Source: Cherax quadricarinatus
Taxonomy: Eukaryota; Arthropoda; Malacostraca; Decapoda; Parastacidae
DNA length: 64,000 nucleotides
Direction of reading: 5' to 3'
NCBI RefSeq assembly: GCF_038502225.1
Contig: NC_091378.1
Coordinates: 2,397,539 to 2,461,538 of the forward strand
Position 1 is the first letter of the stretch; each line of letters opens with the position of its first letter. Shown piece after piece: positions 1 to 11,385 of the stretch. The translations under genes and the position numbers were made by a program. The notes beneath the pieces were generated by a model, which did no database searches, was not told the origin of the DNA, and saw nothing but the letters and a program-made list of their open reading frames with translations.

Positions 1-79
1 GGACCGGAACGTCCAGCCGTGAGTTCCCCCCCCCCCGAGTGTGTGCATTGTTTGTGTATTGTTCCAGCCTCGGTATTGT
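1..79 (+). repeat. Remnant of a hammerhead-type palindromic repeat family
   Basis: The motif gtgtattgttccagcc at 53-68, followed by a diverged cggtattgtg, matches the right flank of the palindrome at 10.5-10.66 kb. The first bases (ggaccggaacgtcc) resemble a decayed form of the ggaccgaaacgtcgtc arm of the same family. A poly-C run lies between them. The window edge cuts the element, so its extent is unknown. Confidence 0.4.
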
Positions 80-130
80 GATATTGTAGTCTTTATTTTT
101 TGTCAGTATTGTGGGCAGTGAATTATGATT

Positions 131-392
131 TTACTGACCCTTGTGTAGGAGATAAGCTTGAAACCTTATTACCTTAGGGTCATATGGCTTTACTGACCTT
201 CGTGTAGGCGATAGGCTTGAAACCTTAGGCTTTAAACCTTATTATGTTAAGGTCATGGGGCTTTACTGACCTTCTTGTAGGCGATAGGCTTGAAACCTTA
301 GGCTTTAAACCTTATTATGTTAAGGTCATATGGCTTTACTGACCTTCGTGTAGGAGATAGGCTTTAAACCTGATTATCTTAAGGTCAGTGAT
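131..392 (+). repeat. Four-copy 59/73-bp tandem repeat
   Basis: Units begin with ttactgacc at about 131, 190, 263 and 336. Copies 2 and 3 are 73 bp; the first is 59 bp and lacks the internal ttaggctttaaacc block. A single related copy follows the large array at 37.40 kb and another sits at 50.33 kb, so this is a locally amplified dispersed repeat. No coding potential is seen. Confidence 0.8.
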
Positions 393-1751
393 TTAATATA
401 TGTAGTGAGCAGCTGCTGCTCCATGTAAGGATCTGTGATCAGATAGTTTCCCAATATCGATCCCCCATGAGCGAGTGTCAGGAGCTGTCAGCCAGGGAAT
501 GAATACTGTCAGCTCAGTGTGGTGCATTGTAGCGCATGATCTAGGAATACTTGTTAATACTCGCCTGGTTGTGTTGGCTAGGGTCGACGATCATGTATGT
601 TCTTGAAGCTGTGTATGGTGTTTCCTTCCATCACTTGTTCATATGTGAGTTAATATTTAACATACACGTTCGCGTTGCCATTTATTTAGTTTCTTAAATC
701 TGTCGTATCTGACGCCCGTGATATACATTTATGTTTCCACAGTGACTGATCTGCTAGGCTGTTTTTCCAGCTTGAAGGCCTACGTGGCTATCAACTTTTC
801 TCATCTGGCATTTAAATTTATTTAAGCACAGGTACACACAAATACAATGATCATATTGTAAATTACCTAGGATAACCCCCCCCCCTTCAAAAAAAGGTCA
901 GACAAAGTTGTAGTAATTTAGTTTCTTCTTGAAAACATCTGTTTCTGTTTAAGCAATATTATTTACATTTGTTGGTGGCATGTTGAAGCGTCGTGAAGTA
1001 CGAATGTTGATACAGTGTTCTGCAGTTCTGACAGTGGCTCCCCTGCTTTTCCTAAAGTTAATTTTATATTCCATTAGTTGATATAGTGGTAGTAGAAACC
1101 CTCAGGTACTTTCTAAATATGTATATCATTAGGTATTTTATTTTTCTTCTCTAGTGAGTACGTTATATGTTCTTTTAGAACTTTCCAATAATGTATGTGT
1201 TTTATTGACTAATATACATATAGGCAGTAAATGACCTCTGTATATTTTCCAGCTGTGATACCTCTCCTGTCTTGAAGCTGTGAGTAGACAATAATATTCT
1301 AGAGCACAAGTAATTTGAATAGTACCACTATTGGTATTACTTCCTGTTTTAAAATTTCTCATTATTCAACCTATCTTGTTTCTCAGCCTATTACTTGGTG
1401 TTTCAACTGTTCCATCAGTTCTGTGAAAATGTGTAAGTTTGTTTAGGCACATATGCACATTACCTGTACACATTACATAAGTATATTTATAATAGCGCCT
1501 ATAGTTGGAATTTGTCATCAGTAAACATTAAATTTTCCTGCTGTAAGTAATTCCTTTGTATTTTTCATTGGCCTGTGGAGGCTCCGGATACTGCCCTTGA
1601 CTGCCTGGGGAAACCGATCATAAAAAGCCTTTTGGAATTATTGCCCTGTTGTAGATTTGTTAAGCAAGTATGTAATTGTTTGCTGCTGCGTGTGTGGGTA
1701 TAGAATTGTCAATTTAGTGTGGGATTGTTACCTGATGTAGAATTATTACCT
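393..1751. other. Non-coding stretch with one SINE-tail remnant
   Basis: No gene is supported here. At about 808-905 there is a decayed copy of a dispersed repeat (sttatttaagcacaggtac... then acctaggataacc and gtcagacaaag) that also occurs near 21.15, 59.3 and 59.5 kb. The rest is unique-looking AT-rich sequence. A 74-codon open frame on the minus strand at 1138-1362 has no recognisable features. Confidence 0.6.
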
Positions 1752-4262
1752 GAAAGTCATTGTGATGGTCTTTGTACCACCAGCCTGGAAGTCATTGTGA
1801 TGGTCTTTGTACCACCAGCCTGGAAGTCATTGTGATGGTCTTTGTACTACCAGCCTGGAAGTCATTGTGATGGTCTTTATACTACCAGCCTGGAAGTCAT
1901 TGTGATGGTCTTTGTACTACCAGCCTGGAAGTCATTGTGATGGTCTTTGTACTACCAGCCTGGAAGTCATTGTGATGGTCTTTGTACTACCAGCCTGGAA
2001 GTCATTGTGATGGTCTTTGTACTACCAGCCTGGAAGTCATTGTGGTGGTCTTTGTACTACCAGCCTGGAAGTCATTGTGATGGTCTTTGTACTACCAGCC
2101 TGGAAGTCATTGTGATGGTCTTTGTACTACCAGCCTGGAAGTCATTGTCTTTGTACTACCAGCCTGGAAATCATTGTGATGGTCTTTGTACTACCAGCCT
2201 GAAAGTCATTGTCTTTGTACTACCAGCCTGGAAGTCTTTGTCTTTGTACTACCAGCCTGGAAGTCTTTGTCTTTGTACTACCAGCCTGGAAGTCATTGTC
2301 TTTGTACTACCAGCCTGGAAGTCATTGTCTTTGTACTACCAGCCTGGAAGTCATTGTGGTCTTTGTACTACCAGCCTGGAAGTCATTGTCTTTGTACCAC
2401 CAGCCTGGAAGTCATTGTCTTTGTACCACCAGCCTGGAAGTCATTGTGATGGTCTTTGTACCACCAGCCTGGAAGTCATTGTGATGGTCTTCGTGCTACC
2501 AGCCTGGAAGTCATTGTGATGGTCTTTGTGCTAGCAGCCTGGAAGTCATTGTGATGGTCTTTGTACCACCAGCCTGGAAGTCATTGTGATGGTCTTTGTA
2601 CCACCAGCCTGGAAGTCATTGTGATGGTCTTTGTGCTACCAGCCTGGAAGTCATTGTGATGGTCTTTGTACTAGCAGCCTGGAAGTCATTGTGATGGTCT
2701 TTGTACTAGCAGCCTGGAAGTCATTGTGATGGTCTTTGTACTACCAGCCTGGAAGTCATTGTCTTTGTACTACCAGCCTGGAAATCATTGTGATGGTCTT
2801 TGTACTAGCAGCCTGGAAGTCATTATGATGGTCTTTGTACTAGCAGCCTGGAAGTCATTGTGATGGTCTTTGTACTACCAGCCTGGAAGTCATTGTCTTT
2901 GTACTACCAGCCTGGAAATCATTGTGATGGTCTTTGTACTACCAGCCTGGAAGTCATTGTGGTCTTTGTACTACCAGCCTGGAAGTCATTGTCTTTGTAC
3001 CACCAGCCTGGAAGTCATTGTCTTTGTACCACCAGCCTGGAAGTCATTGCGATGGTCTTTGTACCACCAGCCTGGAAGTCATTGTGATGGTCTTTGTACC
3101 ACCAGCCTGGAAGTAATTGTGATGGTCTTTGTACTAGCAGCCTGGAAGTCATTGTGATGGTCTTTGTACTACCAGCCTGGAAGTCATTGTGATGGTCTTT
3201 GTACTACCAGCCTGGAAGTCATTGTGATGGTCTTTGTACTAGCAGCCTGGAAGTCATTGTGATGGTCTTTGTACTACCAGCCTGGAAGTCATTGTGATGG
3301 TCTTTGTACTACCAGCCTGGAAGTCATTGTGATGGTCTTTGTACTAGCAGCCTGGAAGTCATTGTGATGGTCTTTGTACTACCAGCCTGGAAGTCATTGT
3401 GATGGTCTTTGTACTAGCAGCCTGGAAGTCATTGTGATGGTCTTTGTACTACCAGCCTGGAAGTCATTGTGATGGTCTTTGTACTACCAGCCTGGAAGTC
3501 ATTGTGGTCTTTGTACTACCAGCCTGGAAGTCATTGTGATGGTCTTTGTACTACCAGCCTGGAAGTCATTGTGATGGTCTTTGTACCACCAGCCTGGAAG
3601 TCATTGTGATGGTCTTTGTGCTACCAGCCTGGAAGTCATTGTGATGGTCTTTGTGCTACCAGCCTGGAAGTCATTGTGATGGTCTTTGTACTACCAGCCT
3701 GGAAGTCATTGTGATGGTCTTTGTACTACCAGCCTGGAAGTCATTGTGATGGTCTTTGTACCACCAGCCTGGAAGTCATTGTGATGGTCTTTGTGCTACC
3801 AGCCTGGTAGTCATTGTGATGGTCTTTGTACCACCAGCCTGGAAGTCATTGTGATGGTCTTTGTGCTACCAGCCTGGAAGTCATTGTGATGATCTTTGTG
3901 CTACCAGCCTGGAAGTCATTGTGATGGTCTTTGTGCTACCAGCCTGGAAGTCATTGTGATGGTCTTTGTACTACCAGCCTGGAAGTCATTGTGATGGTCT
4001 TCGTACTAGCAGCCTGGAAGTCATTGTGATGGTCTTTGTGCTACCAGCCTGGAAGTCATTGTGATGGTCTTTGTACTACCAGCCTGGAAGTCATTGTGAT
4101 GGTCTTCGTACTAGCAGCCTGGAAGTCATTGTGATGGTCTTTGTACTAGCAGCCTGGAAGTCATTGTGATGGGCTTTGTACTAGCAGCCTGGAAGTCATT
4201 GTGATGGGCTTTGTACTAGCAGCCTGGAAGTCATTGTGATGGGCTTTGTACTAGCAGCCTGG
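1752..4262 (+). repeat. Minisatellite, 35-bp unit with 32- and 29-bp variants
   Basis: About 70 tandem copies of a unit starting gtcattgtgatggtctttgt and ending accagcctggaa. Most units are 35 bp. A central block (about 2.14-3.05 kb) has many 29-bp units lacking gtgatg and a few 32-bp units lacking three of those bases. Variants tactacc, taccacc, tgctacc and tactagc are interleaved; the last units carry gatgggctttg. The open frames across it are by-products of the repeat. Confidence 0.97.
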
Positions 4263-4572
4263 TTGATCAGATAGTTAGGGAGTGGTACTTGAGGCTGGCG
4301 CCTGAGGGTAGAAGAATCTTGGAAACTTAGAGACTCGGTCTTCCCCTACTCTCACATATCTTGAGTACCTAGAATTTATGAGTGAGTGAGAGAGAAGATA
4401 GCGTTGTTGATGATGGTAGCAGTGGTGGAGGTGGCAGTAGTGATAGTAATGGTGGTGGTGGTGGTAATAGTGATTGTGGTGGTGATAACGTCAGATTGTA
4501 ATCATAACTTACTTCTCTCAAATATGTCTATCCTGACTCTTAAATTGTAGGGTGATGATGCCCGTGTGATCC

Positions 4573-4573
<1 letters not shown>
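4263..4573. other. Non-coding spacer with imperfect GGT/GAT triplets
   Basis: Unique sequence follows the array. At about 4405-4490 there is a triplet-like run of gatggtagcagtggtggagg type, which is low-complexity and probably not coding. No gene is seen. Confidence 0.6.
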
Positions 4574-4623
<50 letters not shown>

Positions 4624-4631
4624 TGTGTGAA

Positions 4632-4661
<30 letters not shown>
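4574..4661 (+). repeat. (GT)n microsatellite, interrupted
   Basis: A run of about 88 bp of GT dinucleotides with one interruption (ctgtgtgaa) near 4622. Confidence 0.97.
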
Positions 4662-4662
<1 letters not shown>

Positions 4663-4699
4663 AATGTGTTGTAATACATATATTCACCAATTTATGTTT

Positions 4700-5110
4700 A
4701 CGGGGGTCGAGTGTCAACTCTTGTTTCTACTCTATTTCCTACCAGAGGTGTTTCTGGAGTGTGGCATAGAAAAGTTTGTCTTACCTATTCTTCAAACTAT
4801 GTATTGAAATTGCCTCAGTCACTGCTTCGTTCAGAAATTCCATTCGAGACTAATGTGGTATTTCGTAGCATCTTAGGGAAGCATTTGCTACTATCCTAAA
4901 GAAGTATTTCCTAACATCTTTATGACTCACCGTGTATCCAACTTCCACCTCTGTTCCTGGGCCTCGCATTTCGAAGGGTCTCCTCTTATTTGGCTTATCA
5001 GTTACTCTTAAAATATTATTGTTCGTTATCACGTCTTACTCTCAGTCTTCTCCAAGGTCGTCAGGTTCAGTTTAGTTCCTCCTTATAGCACATTCCTCTC
5101 AGCCCTGACA
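4700..5110 (-). pseudogene. Degraded LINE ORF2 C-terminus
   Basis: On the minus strand, 5032-4850 reads ...GTEVEVGYTVSHKDVRKYFF..., followed after a stop by a frame resembling N-E-A-V-T-E. The piece SHKDVRKYFF recurs as ASHRDVRKYFF in the minus-strand fragment at 19.36-19.80 kb, so both derive from the end of the reverse transcriptase ORF of one LINE family, in the region just before the ...WN.LP...A..SFK.R tail. It is broken by stops and has no intact domain. Assignment to the CR1/L2 group rests on the motif pattern, not on a database search. Confidence 0.5.
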
Positions 5111-5223
5111 TTAGTCCAGTACTACCTGGCTAACACTCCACTCATCTTGAGTGTACATGAGATGGTGCATCACCAAGATGGGAGACACATTGTGAAGTGA
5201 ACTTTTATTGAGAGAAGTGTTAA

Positions 5224-5271
5224 ATGTCTGAAGATGAGAGTGCAGAGGATAGAGAAAGATTGTGGCAGGAG
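5224..5271 (+). CDS. Possible short coding exon (speculative start exon)
   Basis: ATG at 5224 opens 16 codons, reading MSEDESAEDRERLWQE, that run straight into a strong donor, GAG|GTGAGT, at 5271/5272. An in-frame TAA lies immediately upstream, so if real the ATG would be the initiator. Its phase-0 end does not fit exon 12720-13070, which needs one base from the preceding exon. A second, weaker donor at 5276 (A|GTATCG) would fit. Acidic peptides with a chance donor are common, so this is only a candidate. Confidence 0.2.
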
Positions 5272-5299
5272 GTGAGTATCGGGTTAATTAACTTTATAC

Positions 5300-8200
5300 C
5301 AAGTGTTGTGGTGTAAGAGGATGTTGTAGTGTGAGAGAGTGTTGTAGTGTGAGAGAGTGTTGTAGTGTGAGAGAGTGTTGTAGTGTGAGAGAGTGTTGTA
5401 GTGTGAGAGAGTGTTGTAGTGTGAGAGAGTGTTGTAGTGTGAGAGTGTTGTAGTGTGAGAGTGTTGTAGTGTGAGAGAGTGTTGTAGTGTGAGAGAGTGT
5501 TGTAGTGTGAGAGAGTGTTGTAGTGTGAGAGAGTGTTGTAGTGTGAGAGAGTGTTGTAGTGTGAGAGAGTGTTGTAGTGTGAGAGTGTTGTAGTGTGAGA
5601 GTGTTGTAGTGTGAGAGAGTGTTGTAGTGTGAGAGAGTTGTAGTGTGAGAGTGTTGTAGTGTGAGAGAGTGTTGTAGTGTGAGAGAGTGTTGTAGTGTGA
5701 GAGAGTGTTGTAGTGTGAGAGAGTGTTGTAGTGTGAGAGTGTTGTAGTGTGAGAGTGTTGTAGTGTGAGAGAGTGTTGTAGTGTGAGAGAGTGTTGTAGT
5801 GTGAGAGAGTGTTGTAGTGTGAGAGAGTGTTGTAGTGTGAGAGAGTGTTGTAGTGTGAGAGAGTGTTGTAGTGTGAGAGTGTTGTAGTGTGAGAGAGTGT
5901 TGTAGTGTGAGAGAGTGTTGTAGTGTGAGAGAGTGTTGTAGTGTGAGAGTGTTGTAGTGTGAGAGAGTGTTGTAGTGTGAGAGAGTGTTGTAGTGTGAGA
6001 GTGTTGTAGTGTGAGAGAGTGTTGTAGTGTGAGAGAGTGTTGTAGTGTGAGAGTGTTGTAGTGTGAGAGAGTGTTGTAGTGTGAGAGAGTGTTGTGGTGT
6101 GGAGGATGTTGTAGTGTGAGAGAGTGTTGTAGTGTGAGAGAGTGTTGTAGTGTGAGAGAGTGTTGTAGTGTGAGAGTGTTGTAGTGTGAGAGAGTGTTGT
6201 AGTGTGAGAGAGTGTTGTAGTGTGAGAGAGTGTTGTAGTGTGGGTGCTGTAGTGAGTGTTGTAGTGTGACAGAGTGTTGTAGTGTGGGTGCTGTAGTGAG
6301 TGTTGTAGTGTGACAGAGTGTTGTAGTGTGAGAGAGTGTTGTAGTGTGAGAGAGTGTTGTAGTGTGAGAGAGTGTTGTAGTGTGAGAGAGTGTTGTAGTG
6401 TGAGAGAGTGTTGTAGTGTGAGAGAGTGTTGTAGTGTGAGAGAGTGTTGTAGTGTGAGAGAGTGTTGTAGTGTGAGAGAGTGTTGTAGTGTGAGAGAGTG
6501 TTGTAGTGTGAGAGAGTGTTGTGGTGTGAGAGGATGTTGTAGTGTGAGAGAGTGTTGTAGTGTGAGAGAGTGTTGTAGTGTGAGAGAGTGTTGTAGTGTG
6601 AGAGAGTGTTGTAGTGTGAGAGAGTGTTGTAGTGTGAGAGAGTGTTGTAGTGTGAGAGAGTGTTGTAGTGTGAGAGTGTTGTAGTGTGAGAGAGTGTTGT
6701 AGTGTGAGAGAGTGTTGTAGTGTGGGTGCTGTAGTGAGTGTTGTAGTGTGACAGAGTGTTGTAGTGTGAGAGAGTGTTGTAGTGAGTGTTGTAGTGTGAG
6801 AGAGTGTTGTAGTGAGTGTTGTAGTGTGAGAGTGTTGTAGTGTAAGAGAGTGTTGTAGTGTAAGAGAGTGTTGTAGTGTGAGAGTGTTGTAGTGAGTGTT
6901 GTAGTGTAAGAGAGTGTTGTAGTGTGAGAGAGTGTTGTAGTGTGAGTGTTGTAGTGTGAGAGTGTTGTAGTGAGTTTTGTATTGTGAGAGTGTTGTAGTG
7001 TGAGAGTGTTGTAGTGAGTGTTGTAGTGTGAGAGAGTGTTGTAGTGAGTTTTGTAGTGTGAGAGAGTGTTGTAGTGAGTGTTGTAGTGTGAGTGTTGTAG
7101 TGTGAGAGTGTTGTAGTGTGAGAGTGTTGTAGTGTGAGTGTTGTAGTGAGTGTTGTAGTGTGAGAGAGTGTTGTAGTGTAAGAGAGTGTTGTAGTGAGTG
7201 TTGTAGTGTGAGAGTGTTGTAGTGTGAGAGAGTGTTGTAGTGAGTGTTGTAGTGTGAGTGTTGTAGTGAGTTTTGTAGTGTGAGAGTGTTGTAGTGTGAG
7301 TGTTGTAGTGTGAGTGTTGTTGTGTGAGAGTGTTGTAGTGTGAGTGTTGTTGTATGAGAGTGTTGTAGTGTGAGTGTTGTTGTGTGAGTGTTTTGTGAGT
7401 GTTGTAGTGTGAGTGTTGTTTTGTGAGAGTTGTAGTGTGAGTGTTGTGTGAGAGTGTTGTAGTATGAGTTTTGTTGTGTGAGTGTTGTTTTGTGAGAGTG
7501 TTGTAGTGTGAGTGTTGTAGTGTGAGTGTTGTTGTGTGAATGTTGTAGTGAGAGTGTTGTAGTGTGAGTGTTGTAGTGAGTTTTGTAGTGTGAGAGTGTT
7601 GTAGTGTGAGTGTTGTAGTGTGAGTGTTGTTGTGTGAGAGTGTTGTAGTGTGAGTGTTGTTGTATGAGAGTGTTGTAGTGTGAGTGTTGTTGTGTGAGTG
7701 TTTTGTGAGTGTTGTAGTGTGAGTGTTGTTTTATGAGAGTTGTAGTGTGAGTGTTGTGTGAGAGTGTTGTAGTATGAGTTTTGTTGTGTGAGTGTTGTTT
7801 TGTGAGAGAGTTGTAGTGTGAGTGTTGTGTGAGAGTGTTGTAGTGTGAGTGTTGTAGTGAGAGTGTTGTAGTGTGAGTGTTGTAGCGTGAGTGTTGTTGT
7901 GTGAGTGTTGTGTGAGAGTGTAGTAGTGTGAGAGAGTGTTGTAGTGTGAGTGTTGTGTGAGTGTTGTAGTGTGAGTGTTGTGTGAGAGTGTTGTAGTGTG
8001 AGTGTTGTAGTGTGAGTGTTGTGTGAGTGTTGTGTGAGTGTTGTGTGAGAGTGTTGTAGTGTGAGTGTTGTAGTGTGAGTGTTGTTGTGTGAGTGTTGTA
8101 GTGTGAGTGTTGTTGTGTGAGTGTTGTGTGAGTGTAGTAGTGTGAGTGTTGTAGTGTGAGTGTTGTAGTGTGAGTGTTGTAGTGTGAGTGTTGTGTGAGT

Positions 8201-10030
8201 GTAGTAGTGTGAGTGTTGTTGTGAGTGTTGTAGTGTGAGTGTTGTAGTGTGAGTGTTGTGTGAGTGTTGTAGTGTGAGAGTGTTGTAGTGTGAGTGTTGT
8301 TGTGAGTGTTGTAGTGTGAGTGTTGTGTTGTAGTGTGAGTGTTGTAGTGTGAGAGTGTTGTAGTGTGAGTGTTGTGTTGTAGTGTGAGTGTTGTAGTGTG
8401 AGTGTTGTGTGAGTGTTGTAGTGTGAGTGTTGTGTGTGAGTGTTGTAGTGTGAGTGTTGTGTGAGAGTGTAGTAGTGTGAGTGTTGTTGTGAGAGTGTTG
8501 TAGTGTGAGTGTTGTGTGTGTTGTAGTGTGAGTGTTGTGTGAGAGTGTTGTAGTGTGTGTTGTAGTGTGTGTTGTGTGAGAGTGTTGTAGTGTGAGTGTT
8601 GTGTGAGAGTGTTGTAGTGTGTGTTGTAGTGTGTGTTGTGTGAGAGTGTTGTAGTGTGAGTGTTGTGTGAGTGTTGTAGTGTGAGTTGTAGTGCGAGTGT
8701 TGTGTGAGAGTGTTGTAGTGTGTGTTGTAGTGTGTGTTGTGTGAGAGTGTTGTAGTGTGAGTGTTGTGTGAGTGTTGTAGTGTGAGTTGTAGTGCGAGTG
8801 TTGTGTGAGAGTGTTGTAGTGTGAGTGTTGTAGTGTGAGTGTTGTGTGAGTGTTGTAGTGTGAGTGTTGTGTGAGAGTGTTGTAGTGTGAGTGTTGTAGT
8901 GTGTGTTGTGTGAGAGTGTTGTAGTGAGAGTGTTGTAGTGTGAGTGTTGTAGTGTGAGTGTTGTGTGAGAGTGTTGTAGTGTGAGTGTTGTAGTGTGAGT
9001 GTTGTGTGAGAGTGTTGTAGTGTGAGTGTTGTGTGAGAGAGTTGTAGTGTGAGTGTTGTGTGAGAGTGTTGTAGTGTGAGTGTTGTAGTGTGAGTGTTGT
9101 GTGAGAGTGTTGTAGTGTGAGTGTTGTGTGAGAGTGTTGTAGTGTGAGTGTTGTAGTGTGAGTGTTGTAGTGTGAGTGTTGTAGTGTGAGTGTTGTGTGA
9201 GTGTTGTAGTGTGAGAGTGTTGTAGTGTGAGTGTTTAGAGTGAGTGTTGTGTGAGTGTTGTAGTGTGACTGTTGTAATGTGAGTGTTGTAGTGTGAGAGA
9301 GTGTTGTAGTGTGAGTGTTGTGTGAGTGTTGTGTGAGAGTGTTGTAGTGTGAGTGTTGTAGTGTGAGTGTTGTAGTGTGAGTGTTGTAGTGTGAGTGTTG
9401 TAGTGTGAGTGTTGTGTGAGTGTTGTGTGAGAGTGTTGTAGTGTGAGTGTTGTAGAGTGAGTGTTGTGTGAGTGTTGTAGTGTATGTTGTGTGAGAGTGT
9501 TGTAGTGTGAGTGTTGTGTGAGTGTTGTAGTGTGAGTGTTGTAGTGTGTGTTGTGTGAGAGTGTTGTAGTGTGAGTGTTGTGTGAGTGTTGTAGTGTGAG
9601 TGTTGTGTGAGTGTTGTGTGAGAGTGTTGTAGTGTGAGTGTTGTAGTGTGAGTGTTGTAGTGTGAGTGTTGTTGTGTGAGTGTTGTGTGAGAGTGTTGTA
9701 GTGTGAGTGTTGTAGTGTGAGTGTTGTAGTGTGAGTGTTGTTGTGTGAGTGTTGTGTGAGAGTGTTGTAGTGTGAGTGTTGTAGTGTGAGTGTTGTTGTG
9801 TGAGTGTTGTGTGTGTGTGTTGTTGTGTGAGTGTTGTTGTGTGAGTGTTGTTGTGTGAGTGTTGTTGTGTGAGTGTTGTTGTGTGAGTGTTGTTGTGTGA
9901 GTGTTGTTGTGTGAGTGTTGTTGTGTGAGTGTTGTTGTGTGAGTGTTGTTGTGTGAGTGTTGTTGTGTGAGTGTTGTTGTGTGAGTGTTGTTGTGTGAGT
10001 GTTGTTGTGTGAGTGTTGTTGTGTGAGAGT
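5300..10030 (+). repeat. 4.7-kb minisatellite, 18-bp unit degrading to 16/14/11 bp
   Basis: It begins with 18-bp units gtgttgtagtgtgagaga (5.3-6.75 kb), mixes with 16- and 14-bp forms and short gtgttgtgtga units (6.75-9.8 kb), and ends in a homogeneous block of gtgttgttgtgtga (9.82-10.02 kb). The + strand has almost no C. The KCC-type open frame at 6310-6684 simply follows the 18-bp period and is not treated as a gene. Confidence 0.97.
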
Positions 10031-10189
10031 ATTATAGAGAGTGTAGTAAGAAAGTAAATAACAAGGAGAGGAGCTCAGGTCTGACTCTCACTGATTCTCA
10101 TATTCTCAATTTTGCAGACTTTTACTGGAGTTTTAAAAATGTTGTTCTCTTAAACTATACTGTATAATTTTATGTTCTCGTAAACTGTG

Positions 10190-10201
10190 GATATATATAT
10201 G

Positions 10202-10275
<74 letters not shown>
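10190..10275. repeat. (AT)n microsatellite
   Basis: About 85 bp of nearly perfect AT. It is adjacent to a retroelement tail at 10276-10330 and probably represents that element's simple-sequence 3' tail. Confidence 0.97.
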
Positions 10276-10282
<7 letters not shown>

Positions 10283-10332
10283 CTCAGTGGCCGTCTCCCA
10301 CCGAGGTAGGGTGACTCAAAAATGAGGACACC
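10276..10332 (-). mobile_element. LINE/SINE 3'-tail fragment
   Basis: Read on the minus strand, the sequence is gtcaccctacctcggtggga then gacggccactgagtt, followed by (AT)n. It is the same 3' end as at 54295-54345 and 55135-55190 on the + strand (gggccaccctgccttggtgg). Only the tail remains. Confidence 0.7.
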
Positions 10333-10520
10333 CATTTCGTATCATTCAGTGTGATGTCAGAAGTTCAGATGACCCTCAGATCTTCAACACTGTCATCCCA
10401 GTAGAGTACAAGTAGAGTACCTCCATCTCCAGGACTCAAGTCTGGCTAACCTACTACTGAATCCTTTTATAAATGTTACTGTACTCCCAGTCCAACAGTA
10501 CTTGTCTCGACTTCCATCTA
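10333..10520. other. Non-coding spacer
   Basis: No gene or repeat recognised between the retroelement tail and the next palindrome. Confidence 0.5.
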
Positions 10521-10665
10521 ACACGTCTGTTACACAGATAACCTGCACATAGGAGGGAGGAGCTTACGACGACGTTTCGGTCCGACTTGGTCCAAGTCGG
10601 ACCGAAACGTCGTCGCAAGCTCCTCTCTCCTATGTGCAAGTTATTTGTGTATTGTTCCAGCCACA
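10521..10665. repeat. Palindromic repeat, hammerhead-type family truncated at stem II
   Basis: A near-perfect inverted repeat is centred at about 10593. Each arm reads outward as ccaagtcggaccgaaacgtc, then gtcg, then cctatgtgcaagttatttgt or a similar sequence. Each arm keeps the 3' half of a hammerhead-like motif (stem II strand, GAAA, then the self-complementary ACGT). The palindrome joins the arms inside stem II, so the CUGANGA half is missing. A second copy lies at 15413-15550. Confidence 0.75.
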
Positions 10666-10975
10666 GTTTTGTGCCTTTCTGTTGGATGTACAAGCCCTTA
10701 ACATTAAATCCTCTTTTACCCCTCCTTCCAACCCTTCCTGGGGCAATCTTTACCTCCCCATTCCTTCCACCTCAGTTTTATATACACTCTTAGTCATCCT
10801 AATCTGCTCCAGCTTCTCTAAATGCTCAAACCACCTCATGAAACCTACCAACAATGTATATTAACATTTAAGAAAATATTCACTTGTTGGACTCGGAAAA
10901 TTAATCATCTGATATTCTGTTGTGAGGTCTTTGTGATTTTTTAAAAGTGTTTAGGTGGAAATACACGAGTGAGTA
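10666..10975. other. Non-coding stretch
   Basis: No supported gene. Two short overlapping open frames at 10587-10864 read through the palindrome and into CT-rich sequence, with no recognisable motif. Confidence 0.5.
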
Positions 10976-11100
10976 GAATATAAGAACATAAGAAAGAAGG
11001 AACACTGCAGCAGGCCTACTGGCCCATGCGAGGCAGCTCCAAGCCTCCTACCGGCTTAAGCCAATGCTCCAATGTAGTCAGGTCAGGTGATTGAAGTTGA
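10976..11100 (-). mobile_element. Dispersed repeat, LINE 3'-UTR-like piece
   Basis: Reading on the + strand: aagaacataagaaagaagg then aacactgcagcaggcctact then ggcccatgcgaggcagctcc. The same module occurs at 19357-19425, in the left arm of the 60.3-60.9 kb palindrome, and inverted in its right arm. From memory this is a highly abundant decapod repeat; its orientation as the minus-strand 3' end of a LINE is inferred from the copy at 19.36-19.80 kb. Confidence 0.6.
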
Positions 11101-11224
11101 TTCCGTCAGCAGTGTTTCAGGAAATTAAAATGAACGTGAATTATCAGTGAAATGTGATGTCGTCCGTTGTGAGGGCATCAGGGTACTTGCAGAATCCTAT
11201 ATGTTCCATATACCCAGGGGCGTG

Positions 11225-11385
11225 TGCAACTGTGTGTGCCCCGGACAAGTGCCTGATTTACCTGTGAACTGTTTCAAGAGTTTTCTTACTCCAGCGGCTC
11301 GGCCTGGGGCCAGACCTTCCTCTGGATTACTTGGTCAACTAGACTAATGGTGTTGGCGGCCCACAGAAGCTTTGGCTGGGTGCAG
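11225..11385 (-). pseudogene. CR1-type LINE ORF2 3' end, truncated
   Basis: On the minus strand the sequence encodes AANTISLVDQVIQRKVWP, which aligns with AASSNSLVDQALIHREAWSW at the extreme C-terminus of the intact LINE at 26.7-29.76 kb. It is a short 3' fragment of a related family; the upstream part of the element is missing. Confidence 0.7.

Noticed and set aside
1752..4262. CRISPR array
   Set aside because: Units are contiguous with no spacers, and the window is eukaryotic; the same holds for the other arrays.
6310..6684. Cys-rich protein ECCSVR repeats
   Set aside because: Pure 18-bp tandem DNA; no homology expected, no start or splice context.
10568..10615. Complete hammerhead ribozyme
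   Set aside because: Only the stem II-GAAA-ACGT half is kept in both arms; the CUGANGA box is lost at the palindrome centre.
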